The notes below the pieces were generated by a model. That model was not told the DNA's origin, searched no databases, and saw nothing but the letters and a program-made list of their open reading frames with translations. A stretch of 55,832 bases of DNA from Dactylosporangium aurantiacum (GTDB lineage Bacteria; Actinomycetota; Actinomycetes; Mycobacteriales; Micromonosporaceae). The stretch lies in the NCBI RefSeq assembly GCF_000716715.1, contig NZ_JNYJ01000055.1, forward strand, positions 1 through 55,832. Reading direction: 5' to 3'. This document shows positions 8,539 through 18,732 of this stretch, piece by piece (the first letter of the stretch is position 1; every line of letters begins with the position of its first letter). A program made the translations under genes and the position numbers.

Positions 8539-8556
8539 TTAACAAAGTTTCCTAAC
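8539..8556. promoter_or_regulatory. Imperfect palindrome upstream of the chitinase gene
   Basis: The sequence TTAACAAAGTTTCCTAAC forms an interrupted inverted repeat (TTA-N2-AAA-N-TTT-N2-TAA) ending 16 bases before the chosen chitinase start. It sits where a -10 region and transcription start would be expected. The AAAGTTTC core also occurs upstream of the GH16 and GH10 genes. It is a candidate operator for carbohydrate control of chitinase expression. Confidence 0.45.
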
Positions 8557-8572
8557 TGTTGGTGAGGTGAAC

Positions 8573-10024
<1,452 letters not shown>

Positions 10025-10038
10025 CCCAGCACGACCAC

Positions 10039-10076
10039 GAGCCGCCGCGGTCCCCGGTCCCGGGCCGCGGCGGCTC
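10039..10076. terminator. Terminator hairpin after chitinase gene
   Basis: A perfect 12-base-pair stem (10039-10050 with 10065-10076, GAGCCGCCGCGG) with a 14-base loop lies 15 bases after the chitinase stop codon and before the convergent HTH gene. There is no T-run, as is usual in GC-rich actinobacteria. It could serve both genes. Confidence 0.75.
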
Positions 10077-10102
10077 GGCCGTCTTCCAGGGTGGTCAGCG
10101 GT

Positions 10103-10393
10103 TCAGCCGAGCGGCTTCTCGAGGTCGCGGATCTCCATCCACAGCGCCCGCAGCCGCTCGACCTCCCGGTCGCTGCGGCCGAACACCTCGAGCATGTCGT
10201 CGATGTGACGCCACTTCGGCGAACGCTCGCCGATGCCGTTCAGCAGCCGGAACACCGTCGACTTGGACACCCCGACCTGGCCGGCGATCTCACTGTACGG
10301 CGGCTCGCCGGCCTCCCGATGGGCGGCCATGAGCTGCTCGGCCAGCCGCGTGCGTAGGGCCCGCAGCCGCTCGGGGTCAGGATCGTTGCCCAT
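10103..10393 (-). CDS. Small helix-turn-helix protein, 96 aa
   Basis: A single-domain XRE-like DNA-binding protein. Residues 33-55 (YSEIAGQVGVSKSTVFRLLN) form the helix-turn-helix. An N-terminal helix (RLRALRTRLAEQLMAAH) and C-terminal charged helices (IDDMLEVFGRSDREVERLRAL) probably mediate dimerisation or partner binding. It lacks any ligand domain. It lies convergent to the chitinase gene, but nothing links it to chitin control. No clear ribosome binding site is seen before ATG 10393. Confidence 0.7.
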   Translation of the reverse strand: MGNDPDPERLRALRTRLAEQLMAAHREAGEPPYSEIAGQVGVSKSTVFRLLNGIGERSPKWRHIDDMLEVFGRSDREVERLRALWMEIRDLEKPLG

Positions 10394-10549
10394 CGGCGCT
10401 CACCAGGCGCGCGGCGCGGCTGCCCGCGTGACGACGTCGTCCACCATCCAAGCATGCCCATGAATCACTGCCAGGTAAAGCACCCCGGCCTACGGCACCT
10501 CGATGGAGCACACCGGCCCGGGACGGGCCTGCCCGGCGGGGTCTGAGCG

Positions 10550-11089
10550 TCAGTACAGCCACCGGCCGAGGACCGCGGGCCAGAACTGGGTGTCGTGGTG
10601 GCCGTCGCCGATCGCGGCCGGGTCGAGGGCGCCGATGCGGCGCAGCAGGTCGTCGATCTCCTCGAGCGCCCGCTCCTCGGCCTCCTCGTCCTCGTCCCAG
10701 CGGCCGATGGCGGCCGAGCCGCGCAGCCAGCCGCCGACCAGGTGCAGCGTGCACAGCCAGTGGCGCACGCTGGAGTTGACGAACCGGGTCGGGCGGCCGT
10801 CCGCGGGCCACTCCAGGACCTCACCGCTGCCGGGCACCGCGCCGTAGTCCCACCTGACGCGGTTGCCCTCGTCGCGGTCGTCGTAGACCGCCAGCCGGTA
10901 CATCACCGGCGTCGCCGTGAACGCGGCATGGTGCACGAGCTCGGCGAACAGCGGCACGCCGGGGTCGGTCAGCGCGGCCTTCTGCGGCGCCGGCAGCCGC
11001 CAGTCCGCCACGGCGTGGGCCGGCGCCCGCACGACGCGGCCGGCGCCGGCCCACGCCGTGAGCTCCTCGAAGGTGGGCGGGGTCGGCAC
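10550..11089 (-). CDS. SUKH-4 family immunity-like protein
   Basis: A 179-residue protein with the SUKH-4 pattern: the WRLPAPQKAALTDPGVPLF start of the fold, a central YRLAVYDD strand, VRHWLCTLHLVGGWL, and a final DPAAIGDGHHDTQFWPAVL block. Proteins of this superfamily are often immunity partners of polymorphic toxins; SUKH-4 members are common in actinobacteria without a neighbouring toxin. No toxin, WXG100 or type VII gene is nearby, so immunity function is doubtful here. The start is GTG 11089, without a convincing Shine-Dalgarno sequence. Confidence 0.75.
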   Translation of the reverse strand: MPTPPTFEELTAWAGAGRVVRAPAHAVADWRLPAPQKAALTDPGVPLFAELVHHAAFTATPVMYRLAVYDDRDEGNRVRWDYGAVPGSGEVLEWPADGRPTRFVNSSVRHWLCTLHLVGGWLRGSAAIGRWDEDEEAEERALEEIDDLLRRIGALDPAAIGDGHHDTQFWPAVLGRWLY

Positions 11090-11148
11090 ACGGCCGAGGG
11101 TACGCGGGTGCCCGGCGGCCGGCGACGCGCGGCGCTACTGTGCCGGGC

Positions 11149-11553
11149 ATGCGCATGTTGCATCTGGGCCTGCGGGTCACCGACCTGGAGCGCTCGCTCG
11201 CGTTCTACACCGCCGTCGGGTACGCGAAGGTCGGCACGGTCCCCGATACGCCGTTCGGCAGCCTGACCATGCTGCGGCTGCCCGACGACCCGTTCGTCAG
11301 CCTCGAGCTCGTGCACGACCCGGCCCGGCCGGTCACCGACACCGGCGCGGTCAACCACCTCGTCATCCAGGTGGACGACCTGCGGGCCGCGATCGCCGAG
11401 CTGGCCGGCAAGGGCATCACCGCCGAGCCGCCGGCCGAGCCCGGCCCCGGCATGTACACGTCCTGCCTCACCGACCCCGACGGGTACCGCATCGAGCTGG
11501 TCCAGTGGCCACCCGGCCACGCCGCCGGCATGTCGGCCGCCGACTTCGCCTGA
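11149..11553 (+). CDS. VOC / glyoxalase-family protein
   Basis: A 134-residue vicinal-oxygen-chelate protein with two beta-alpha-beta-beta-beta units. Metal-site candidates are His4 (MRMLHLGLRVTDLERSLAFY), Glu in SLELVHD, His in VNHLVIQVDDL and Glu in DGYRIELVQWP. The order H-E-H-E matches lactoylglutathione lyase, so it could be glyoxalase I or a related lyase or dioxygenase. ATG 11149 is preferred over the in-frame GTG nine bases earlier because the family begins MRMLHxGLRV. The gene is divergent from the SUKH-4 gene. Confidence 0.82.
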   Translation: MRMLHLGLRVTDLERSLAFYTAVGYAKVGTVPDTPFGSLTMLRLPDDPFVSLELVHDPARPVTDTGAVNHLVIQVDDLRAAIAELAGKGITAEPPAEPGPGMYTSCLTDPDGYRIELVQWPPGHAAGMSAADFA

Positions 11554-11573
11554 GCCGCGGAGGCCCGCGCCGG

Positions 11574-13991
11574 CTACGCGGCGACCGTGGCGCGGATGTC
11601 GCCGAGGCCGCGGGCCACCAGCATGCGGCCGGGCCCGACACCCGTCCAGCGGGCGGCCGCGGTGTCCCAGCGGCGCAGTAGCCGCGGATCCGCCTGCACC
11701 TCGACCGGAATCCGCTGCCCCGGCGCCGCCTGGACGGCGCGCCAGCCGACGAGCCGCACCGGCTGCGCCGGGTCGTCCGGCTGGAAGTACACCTGGACGA
11801 CCTCGCGGCTCGGGCGGGTGCCGGTGTTCGTCACCGCGACCGCCACCACCGGCGCGGGCGCCGTCGCGACGAGGCGGGCGTCGGCGTAGTCCCACGTCGT
11901 GTAGCCCAGGCCGTGGCCGAACCAGAACCGGGGCGGCGGGGCGAGGCCGGCGAAGTGCCCGCGGTAGCCGATGAAGGCGCCCTCGCTGTACGGCAGGTCG
12001 CCGTCGACCGGGGTCACCGACCAGGCCGGGGCCTGGCCGTCGCCGGCGGGGAAGGTGGTGACCAGCCGCCCGGCCGGCTCGATGTCGCCGGTGAGCGCGG
12101 CCGCCACGGCGTGCCCGCCCTCCTGGCCGGGCAGGCCGGCCCATACGACGGCCCCGACCTCGTCGAGCCACGGCATGAGCACCGGCGTCGCGGCGTTGAC
12201 CACGACCACCGTCAGCTTCGCCGCGGCGGCGACGGTGCGGACCAGATCGTCCTGGGCGCCGGGCAGCCGCAGCGTGGTCTTGTCGACGGCCTCGGTCTCC
12301 TGCTCCTCGGTGAGGCCGACGACCACCACGGCGACGTCGGCGGCGGCCGCCGCCGCGGCGGCCGCGGCGAGGGCCTCGGCGGTGGGGCGGGGCGCGGCGT
12401 GCGCGATGAGGCCGTAGAGCCCGACGCCGGCCAGCGGCGCGTCGGCGAGGTCCGGCGGGCGCAGCCCGACCTCGGCCTCGACCAGGTCACCGGCGGTGAC
12501 GTCGACCGCGTCGGCGGCCCGCGGCGGGGTCAGGATCTCCTCGCCGATGCCTACGCCGGACACCCGCAGCTCGTAGCGCAGCTGCCGTCCGGCGACGCGC
12601 AGCTGCCACGAGCCGGCGCCGATCGCGCCGAGCTCGACCGGCCCGCCCCTGGTGATCCGGGCACGGAACCGGACGGTGGCGACGGTGGTGTCGAAGTCGT
12701 CGTCGACGCCGACCGCGGTGACGGCGCCGGGGGCGTGGCGCTCCTCGATGACGGCGCCGGCCTCGTCCAGCAGCGTGACGTGGACGCCCGGCTCGCCGGT
12801 GGCGGGGTCGGTGAGGAAGCCGCCGCGGGCCGGGACCGGCCGGGTGCGGACCTCCACGCCGTCGGTGACGGTGACGTCGGCTGGCAGCCGGGCGCACAGG
12901 CCCTCCACGACGCTGACCTGGTACGGCGGGTTGACCTGCGCCGAGCCGCCGCCCATGTCGACGGTCTCGATCGCGTGCCGGCCGATGAGTGCCACCCGCT
13001 CCCCCGGGCGCAGCGGCAGCGCCGCGTCGCGGTTCGTCAGCACGGTCATGCCCGCCGCGGCCAGCCGCTTCAGCTGCTCACGGCGCGCCGGGCTGTCGGG
13101 GGCCGGCAGGTCGGCCGGGTAGCCGCGCGGCCTGCCGAGCGCGCCGGCCCGGTCGGCGAGGCGCAGCACCCGGCGGACGTGGTCGTCGACGACCGGCTCG
13201 GCGACCTCGCCGGACTCGACGGCGGCCACGAGCGCGTCGCCCCAGGGGCCGCCGGGGCCGGGCATCACCAGGTCGAGCCCGCCGTTGGCGGCCGCGGCCA
13301 CGGTACGCGTCGCGAACCAGTCGGACATGATCAGCCCCTGGTACCTCCACTCGCCCTTCACGACCGTGTTGTTCACGTACTGCTGCTCGGTGGCGGCGAC
13401 GCCGTTGACGTCGTTGTAGGCGGCCATCATCGACCACGGGTCGGACTCGTCGACCGCGATCTCGAACGGCAGCAGGTACAGCTCGCGCAGCGTGGCCTCG
13501 TCCACGACGCTGTTCACGCTGTTGCGCTCGGTCTCGGACTCGTTGGCGACGAGGTGCTTGAGGCAGGCGCCGACGCCGCGCTCCTGCATGCCGCGCACGT
13601 AGGCGGCGGCGAGCCGGCCGGTGAGCAGCGGGTCCTCGGAGAACGCCTCGAAGAGCCGGCCGCCCAGCGGCGAGCGGTGCAGGTTGATGGTCGGGCCGAG
13701 CACCACATGGATCCGCTGCGCCATCGCCTCCTCGGCGAGCAGCCGGCCCACCTCGTAGGCGGTGTCCTCGCTCCACGCGGACGCGAGCAGGGTGGCGTTG
13801 GGAAACAGCGCCACGGTCCGGCCGCCGGTGAACTTCGGGCCGCGCACGCCGGTGGGCCCGTCGGAGAGGCGCAGCTCGCCGAGCCCGATCGCGTCGCAGG
13901 GCGCGAGGCTGAACGTGGTGGCGCCGGTCAGCAGCGTCACCTTCTCGCGCAGGTCGAGGGTGCCGATGAGTTCGGCCAGATTGCCAGTCAT
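11574..13991 (-). CDS. GH3 beta-glucosidase with inserted PA14-like domain, intracellular
   Basis: An 805-residue GH3 enzyme without signal peptide, starting at ATG 13991 (MTGNLAELIGTLDL). The N-domain barrel holds the substrate Asp in LSDGPTGVRG and the catalytic nucleophile in IMSDWFATRTV (Asp224). A PA14-like beta insert lies within the C-domain at roughly residues 385-530. The acid/base candidate is in GLTEEQETEAVDKTTL, and a fibronectin-III-like domain ends the protein (NTGTRPSREVVQVYF). PA14-containing GH3 enzymes act on beta-glucosides such as gentiobiose or cellobiose. It begins eight bases after the stop of an MFS sugar permease, so import and hydrolysis are probably co-expressed. 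Confidence 0.92.
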   Translation of the reverse strand: MTGNLAELIGTLDLREKVTLLTGATTFSLAPCDAIGLGELRLSDGPTGVRGPKFTGGRTVALFPNATLLASAWSEDTAYEVGRLLAEEAMAQRIHVVLGPTINLHRSPLGGRLFEAFSEDPLLTGRLAAAYVRGMQERGVGACLKHLVANESETERNSVNSVVDEATLRELYLLPFEIAVDESDPWSMMAAYNDVNGVAATEQQYVNNTVVKGEWRYQGLIMSDWFATRTVAAAANGGLDLVMPGPGGPWGDALVAAVESGEVAEPVVDDHVRRVLRLADRAGALGRPRGYPADLPAPDSPARREQLKRLAAAGMTVLTNRDAALPLRPGERVALIGRHAIETVDMGGGSAQVNPPYQVSVVEGLCARLPADVTVTDGVEVRTRPVPARGGFLTDPATGEPGVHVTLLDEAGAVIEERHAPGAVTAVGVDDDFDTTVATVRFRARITRGGPVELGAIGAGSWQLRVAGRQLRYELRVSGVGIGEEILTPPRAADAVDVTAGDLVEAEVGLRPPDLADAPLAGVGLYGLIAHAAPRPTAEALAAAAAAAAAADVAVVVVGLTEEQETEAVDKTTLRLPGAQDDLVRTVAAAAKLTVVVVNAATPVLMPWLDEVGAVVWAGLPGQEGGHAVAAALTGDIEPAGRLVTTFPAGDGQAPAWSVTPVDGDLPYSEGAFIGYRGHFAGLAPPPRFWFGHGLGYTTWDYADARLVATAPAPVVAVAVTNTGTRPSREVVQVYFQPDDPAQPVRLVGWRAVQAAPGQRIPVEVQADPRLLRRWDTAAARWTGVGPGRMLVARGLGDIRATVAA

Positions 13992-13999
13992 GGTGGGGC

Positions 14000-15382
14000 C
14001 TACAGCACTTTCTTGACGGGGATGATGGCGAGCGCGCCGAGGAACGTGAGGGCGGCGGCGGTCAGGTACAGCAGGTCGTAGTTCTGGCCGGCGCCGACGC
14101 CGAGCAGGGCCGCGCCGAGCAGCGGCGCCAGCGTCTGCGGCATGGCGTTGGCGATGTTGAACACGCCGAGGTCCTTGGCGTTGTCCTCGGGGTGGGGCAG
14201 GACGGCGAGCACGAGCGCCAGGTCGACGCCCATGTAGATGCCGTACGCGGCGCCGAGGACCGCCTCCACGACGTAGAAGCCGGCCACCGTGTGGACCTGG
14301 GTCAGCATGACCAGGCCGACGGCGAACAGCGCGGTGGACACGAAGACGAGGGCCTTGCGGCGGCCGAGGCGGTCGGAGATGTACCCGGTGGTCTGGCCGA
14401 CGACGATGAGCACGACGGTGTAGACGAGCACACCGGTGGCGACGGTGCTGGCAGCCGTGGCGTCGGTGAGGCCGATCTCGTCCTTCATCCAGAAGAACCG
14501 GAACGTCGTGAACATGAAGCTGCCGAGGATCAGCATGAACCGCGACACCCACGCCCAGGCGAAGTCGGGGTGCTGGCGGGGACTGACCCAGAACGTCTCC
14601 AGGAACTCGCGCAGCCCGGCGGCCGGCGGGCGGCGCGGGAGCCGCTTGTCCGGCAGGACGAGGGCGTACAGCAGCATGCCGGCGACACCGATGACGGCCG
14701 GGACCATGAACAGCGCGATCATGTTCGAGGTCAGCGCGCTGGCCAGGTAGACGGCGGCGAGGATGCCGACGCTCTGCATGACACCGCCGAGCGCGGTGAC
14801 GGTGGCCGACTGCTGGGGCGGGATCTGATCGGCGATGGTGGCCAGGTAGGCGGCGAAGCAGGCGTTGGCGGCCAGCTGCGCGGCGAACCAGGCGACGATC
14901 AGCGTCGGCACGTTGCCGGCGATCGCGATGACGAACAGGCACACGGCCAGGCCGATGCTGCCACCGACCATCCAGGGCCGTCGCCGCCCCCAGCGGCCGG
15001 TGGTGCGGTCGGAGAGCCGGCCGAAGATCGGGTTGCCGAGCAGGGCGGCGATGGCGCCGATGCCGAGGATGAGGCCCTGCGCGGCGGGCGCGCGGCCCTC
15101 GCCGACGACGGCGGTCACTTTGATCGCCATGCTGACCGTCACCGGGCCGAGCAACGCGATGAACAACGCCATCTGGGCGAGGGCGAACGGGACGATGAGC
15201 TTGAGGCCGGCCTTCTCGGTGGGCGGCGGGATGCCGAGCTCGTACTCCGGCTCGACATGCTCATGCCCGCTGATCCCCGACGTCATGACCGACGCGGGCA
15301 ACTCGGAGCTGCTCGGCGTCGCCGCGTTGATGATCTCGTTGAGCTCGTGGTGGTGCGTCGTCGGGGGGCCGGCGTCCTTCAT
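14000..15382 (-). CDS. MFS sugar permease paired with the GH3 gene
   Basis: A 460-residue, 12-helix transporter resembling sugar:cation symporters of the GPH/MFS type. A polar N-terminal tail of about 75 residues with a His-rich patch (THHHELNEIIN) precedes the first helix. The motif FGRLSDRTTGRWGRRRPWM matches the disaccharide-carrier branch. ATG 15382 sits seven bases after AGGAGG; longer starts are not supported. It is the first gene of a two-gene unit with the beta-glucosidase, implying uptake of an intact beta-glucoside followed by cytoplasmic cleavage. Confidence 0.88.
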   Translation of the reverse strand: MKDAGPPTTHHHELNEIINAATPSSSELPASVMTSGISGHEHVEPEYELGIPPPTEKAGLKLIVPFALAQMALFIALLGPVTVSMAIKVTAVVGEGRAPAAQGLILGIGAIAALLGNPIFGRLSDRTTGRWGRRRPWMVGGSIGLAVCLFVIAIAGNVPTLIVAWFAAQLAANACFAAYLATIADQIPPQQSATVTALGGVMQSVGILAAVYLASALTSNMIALFMVPAVIGVAGMLLYALVLPDKRLPRRPPAAGLREFLETFWVSPRQHPDFAWAWVSRFMLILGSFMFTTFRFFWMKDEIGLTDATAASTVATGVLVYTVVLIVVGQTTGYISDRLGRRKALVFVSTALFAVGLVMLTQVHTVAGFYVVEAVLGAAYGIYMGVDLALVLAVLPHPEDNAKDLGVFNIANAMPQTLAPLLGAALLGVGAGQNYDLLYLTAAALTFLGALAIIPVKKVL

Positions 15383-15427
15383 CACGGCACCTCCTGTACA
15401 GGGGTCCGACCGGGGGTGAATAGCCTC

Positions 15428-15440
15428 ATCCGGAACGGAT
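15428..15440. promoter_or_regulatory. Inverted repeat upstream of the MFS-GH3 operon
   Basis: ATCCG-GAA-CGGAT is a perfect 5+3+5 palindrome 46 bases upstream of the permease start, in the divergent region shared with the reductase gene. It is a candidate operator; it does not resemble the CebR site seen near the GH16 gene. Confidence 0.35.
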
Positions 15441-15524
15441 AAACGCGCCGTGTCGAATCCGGGGACCGCCGTTCGTAGTAGGGGTGAACGCCCGCCATGA
15501 CCGCGAACCACGAAGGGATCCGCC

Positions 15525-16103
15525 ATGACCGCCACCTACACCTGGGACGTCTTCTCCACCCTCGACGGATACGGCTCGTTCACCGAGGGCGCCGACTGGG
15601 GCGGCTACTGGGGCAAGCAGGGCCCCGAGCTGCTCGCGCACCGCGCCGCGATCTTCGACACCGCGCAGCGGATGGTGTTCGGGGCCACCACGTTCCGGGA
15701 GACCGCCGAGATCATGTCCTCGGGGCTCGACCCCAACACGCTCGACGAGTGGAACGTCCGGACGATGCGCATGCCCGCGACCGTCATCTCCTCCACGCTG
15801 CGGGACACCCTCGGCTGGCCGGACGCGACCATCGTCAGCGGCGACGCGGTGGACATCGTCGCCCGGCTCAAGCAGGAGTCGGACGTGCCGCTGCGCTCGC
15901 CGGCGAGCCTGTCGTTGAACTGGGCGCTGATGGCCGCCGGCCTGGTCGACCGCATCCAGGTGACCATCTTCCCCGTCATCTCCGGCCGGACCGGGACGAG
16001 CCCGATCCTCGGCGGCGCCGGCGACTTCGACCTCGAGCTGCTGGAGAGCCGGGTCCTCGACGGCCGCACCCAGGAGCTGGTCTACCGCCCCACGCCCCGC
16101 TGA
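15525..16103 (+). CDS. Dihydrofolate reductase family protein (RibD C-terminal domain)
   Basis: A 192-residue protein of the stand-alone RibD-C/DHFR-like fold. It begins YTWDVFSTLDGYGSF, has MVFGATTFRETAEIM as the NADPH-region strand, the LSLNWALMAAGLVDRIQ helix and the VFPVI-type IFPVISGRTGTSPI strand. Such proteins are NADPH-dependent reductases of uncertain substrate. ATG 15525 follows GAAGGGATCCGCC. A remnant of a RidA gene lies directly downstream. Confidence 0.85.
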   Translation: MTATYTWDVFSTLDGYGSFTEGADWGGYWGKQGPELLAHRAAIFDTAQRMVFGATTFRETAEIMSSGLDPNTLDEWNVRTMRMPATVISSTLRDTLGWPDATIVSGDAVDIVARLKQESDVPLRSPASLSLNWALMAAGLVDRIQVTIFPVISGRTGTSPILGGAGDFDLELLESRVLDGRTQELVYRPTPR

Positions 16104-16110
16104 CGGGGGC

Positions 16111-16400
16111 GGGCTCGTCGCCGTCTCCGGGCAGGTGCCGATGGACGCCACCGGGCAGGTCGCCGGCGCCGGCGACGCCGAGGCCCAGATCCGGCAGGTG
16201 TTCGTCAACCTCGCCGCGGACGCCGCCCCGGCCAGCTCACGCCGTCACCTCCGCCGCGCTGCGGCGCCGCCGCGAGCCCGAACCGTGCCCATGGTTCGCG
16301 GCTCCTCCGCTCCGCTGCAGACCGCTCACTGGTCCAGGTGAGCGGCCTGGTGCACCCCGCGTTCCGGGTCGAGGTCGACGCCCTGGCCGTCATCCGACGT
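16111..16400 (+). pseudogene. Decayed RidA-family (YjgF) gene
   Basis: This 300-base stretch without an intact gene encodes two pieces of a RidA-type protein in different frames. The first piece (from 16111) reads GLVAVSGQVPMDATGQV, then AGDAEAQIRQVFVNLA, which is the N-terminal RidA core. It then runs into unrelated Arg/Pro-rich sequence. The second piece (from 16329) reads LVQVSGLVHPAFRVEVDALAV, matching the C-terminal RidA strand that carries the conserved Glu. The middle, including the conserved Arg-bearing strand, is missing. No intact start or frame joins the two pieces. RidA normally hydrolyses reactive enamine/imine intermediates. Confidence 0.65.
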
Positions 16401-16405
16401 CTGCG

Positions 16406-17257
16406 TCACCCGGTCGGCGCGCCGATGCGCTGGGCGCCGATGACCGACAGCAGCTGGAGCTTCTCGTAGCTCTCGCTACCGGGCACCGCGGTGTACACCA
16501 GCAGCGAATGTGACTGGTCGGGGTCGAGCAGACCCTGGCAGGCCAGCTCCAGGTCGCCGACCTCCGGATGGATGAAGCGCTTGGTGTGGTTGTAGCGCAC
16601 GCCGACCTCGTGCTCGCTCCACACGGCGCGGAACTCCTCGCTGCGGTCCAGCAGCAGCCGCTGCAGGTGCGCGGCGTAGGAGCCGGGGCCGCGCAGCGTC
16701 ACCGTCCTGCGCAGCCCGGCGGCGAAGACGCGCGAGTGCAGCGGATGCTCGTCCGGGTGGTACAGGGCCCGGCACGCCGGGTCGGTGAACCAGCGGTACC
16801 CGATGCTGCGGGCCGGCCCGCTGAACCTGGTGTTGTCCCCGGTGAGCGCGACGCCGAGCGGGGTCTGCCGCAGCGTCTCGCCCAGCTCGGTGACGATCTC
16901 GGCGGGCGTGTCGGTGAGCCGGTCGAAGATGCGCAGCAGGCCCGGGCTGATGTGCTCGCTGGCCGCGCCCCTGGTCGGCGGGGTGTGCCCGGCGAGGCGG
17001 AACAGATAGTCGCGCTCGTCGAGGGACAGGTGCAGGCCCTGCGCGATCGAGGCGATCATCTGCTCCGACGGGTGCGGCCCACGCCGGCGCTCCAGCCGGC
17101 TGTAGTAGTCGGCGGAGATGTGGCACAGCGTCGCCACCTCCTCCCGGCGCAGCCCGCTCGTGCGGCGCCGCTGCCCGCGCGGCAGGCCCACGTCCTCCGG
17201 CTGCAGCGACTCCCGGCGGCGGCGCAGGAACTCGGCGAGCCCGGCCCGGTCGATCAT
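16406..17257 (-). CDS. XRE-family regulator with MmyB-like ligand domain
   Basis: A 283-residue regulator starting at ATG 17257 with an AGGGGG site upstream. Residues 28-85 are the helix-turn-helix ([35 protein letters not shown]). Residues 105-270 are the MmyB-like PAS-type ligand-binding domain, with the typical [15 protein letters not shown] and [19 protein letters not shown] blocks and [15 protein letters not shown]. Such regulators commonly sit divergent from a short-chain dehydrogenase and repress it, as here with 17448-18404. Three CAGCCTGGGA repeats and a GGGAT palindrome lie in the shared 190-base intergenic region. Confidence 0.9.
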   Translation of the reverse strand: MIDRAGLAEFLRRRRESLQPEDVGLPRGQRRRTSGLRREEVATLCHISADYYSRLERRRGPHPSEQMIASIAQGLHLSLDERDYLFRLAGHTPPTRGAASEHISPGLLRIFDRLTDTPAEIVTELGETLRQTPLGVALTGDNTRFSGPARSIGYRWFTDPACRALYHPDEHPLHSRVFAAGLRRTVTLRGPGSYAAHLQRLLLDRSEEFRAVWSEHEVGVRYNHTKRFIHPEVGDLELACQGLLDPDQSHSLLVYTAVPGSESYEKLQLLSVIGAQRIGAPTG

Positions 17258-17309
17258 GACGGCGTCCCCCTCTCGGCGCTGGTTCGATCCTGCCACCGGC
17301 GCCGGACCG

Positions 17310-17402
17310 CAGCCTGGGATCACCGATCCCACCCTCCGGGGCCCGGTCAGCCTGGGATTCACAGGCCGTGGATGTACCCAGCGGACGCGGCGCAGCCTGG
17401 GA
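17310..17402. promoter_or_regulatory. Three CAGCCTGGGA repeats between XRE and SDR genes
   Basis: The decamer CAGCCTGGGA occurs at 17310-17319, 17348-17357 and 17393-17402, all in the same orientation. The first copy is part of a palindrome, TGGGATCACCGATCCCA (17315-17331). They occupy the divergent promoter region, so they are candidate binding sites of the XRE/MmyB regulator. Confidence 0.5.
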
Positions 17403-17447
17403 GCACAGCACGCACCGCATCCGTCGCAGACAGCCGAGGAGCACGAC

Positions 17448-18404
17448 ATGGCACGCAGGCAACCGGACATCACCGTCCCCGACCTCACCGGGAAGCTCGC
17501 CGTCGTCACCGGCGCCAGCGACGGCGTCGGGCTGGGCCTGGCGACCCGCCTCGCCACCGCCGGCGCCGAGGTCGTCATGCCCGTCCGCAACGCCCGCAAG
17601 GGCGAGGCGGCGATCGCCGGGATCAGGCAGCGGTACCCGCACGCCACGCTGTCGCTGCGGGCGCTCGACCTGTCCTCGCTGGACTCGGTCGCGGCCCTCG
17701 GCGCCACCCTGCGCGGCGAGGGCCGCCCGATCCACATCCTGGTCAACAACGCCGGCGTGATGACCCCGCCGAGCCGGCAGCGCACCGCGGACGGGTTCGA
17801 GCTGCAGTTCGGCAGCAACCACCTGGGCCACGTCGCCCTGGTCAGCCAGCTGCTGCCACTGCTGCGGGCCGGCCGCGCCAGGGTCACCTCACAGCTGAGC
17901 GTCGCGGCGAACGAGCGGTCGATCAACTGGGACGACCTGAACTGGGAACGCTCGTACGACGGCCGCGGCGCGTACAGCCAGTCCAAGATCGCGCTCGGCC
18001 TGTTCGCCCTGGAGCTGCAGCGGCGCAGCCAGGCCGGCGGCTGGGGCATTACCAGCAACATCTGCCACCCCGGCGTGGCGCCCACCAGCCTGCTGGCCGC
18101 GCGCCCCGAGATCGGCCGGGCCAAGGACACCGCCGGCGTGCGCGTCATCCGCGCCCTCTCCCGCCGCGGCATCCTCCTCGGCACGCTGGAGACGGCGCCA
18201 CTGCCCGCGCTGCTCGCCGCCACCGCGCCGGACGCCGGCGGCCGCTTCTACGGCCCCAGCGGCCCCGGGCACCTCGGCGGCCCGCCCGCCGAGCAGGCCG
18301 TGTACTCACGGCTGCGCGGCGAGGAGGACGCCCGGCGGATCTGGCGGATCTCCGCGGACCTCACCCGGGTCTCGTTCCCCGACGGGGCGTCCGCCCGGCG
18401 GTGA
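17448..18404 (+). CDS. Short-chain dehydrogenase/reductase
   Basis: A 318-residue SDR resembling the retinol-dehydrogenase-like branch. The Rossmann motif is [14 protein letters not shown] (TGxxxGxG), followed by the NNAGV motif (LVNNAGVM). The catalytic Ser is in SQLSVAANE, and Tyr/Lys are in YSQSK. The C-terminal third carries a long substrate lid. CGAGGAG lies eight bases before ATG 17448. It is NAD(P)-dependent; the substrate is unknown. It is probably controlled by the divergent XRE/MmyB regulator. Confidence 0.9.
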   Translation: MARRQPDITVPDLTGKLAVVTGASDGVGLGLATRLATAGAEVVMPVRNARKGEAAIAGIRQRYPHATLSLRALDLSSLDSVAALGATLRGEGRPIHILVNNAGVMTPPSRQRTADGFELQFGSNHLGHVALVSQLLPLLRAGRARVTSQLSVAANERSINWDDLNWERSYDGRGAYSQSKIALGLFALELQRRSQAGGWGITSNICHPGVAPTSLLAARPEIGRAKDTAGVRVIRALSRRGILLGTLETAPLPALLAATAPDAGGRFYGPSGPGHLGGPPAEQAVYSRLRGEEDARRIWRISADLTRVSFPDGASARR

Positions 18405-18408
18405 GCAC

Positions 18409-18645
18409 TCACAGCCGGTGCGCGCCGCTGATGTCGGTCCAGCGCATCGCCGGGTCACGGTGCCGGGCGGCCTCCAGCTCGGCCTGGGCCAGCTCGTCGT
18501 AGGACCGCTTCCAGGACCGGCCCTCGGTGCCACCTTCGCGCAGCTCCAGCTCGAAGGTGGCACCGTCGGTGCGGATGTAGACGTCGCGACGGGCCAGGCG
18601 GCCCCAGGTCCCGTTCCACCAGTGCCGAACGACGGTGCTGCGCAT
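18409..18645 (-). CDS. Hypothetical protein, 78 aa
   Basis: Not recognised. A small basic protein rich in Trp and Arg at the N-terminus (VVRHWWNGTWGRLARRD), followed by one beta-hairpin (VYIRTDGATFELELREGG) and a charged helix (YDELAQAELEAARH). ATG 18645 is chosen over the ATG five codons earlier because the conserved-looking part begins there. It converges on the SDR gene with four bases between stop codons. Confidence 0.5.
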   Translation of the reverse strand: MRSTVVRHWWNGTWGRLARRDVYIRTDGATFELELREGGTEGRSWKRSYDELAQAELEAARHRDPAMRWTDISGAHRL

Positions 18646-18732
18646 CCGCGCATCGTACACATGTTCGATCTCCAGGTCGCCGCCCGCCCGGTGGAGCCGG
18701 CCGTCCGGACGGCGGGCGGGGCAGCCGCCGGC

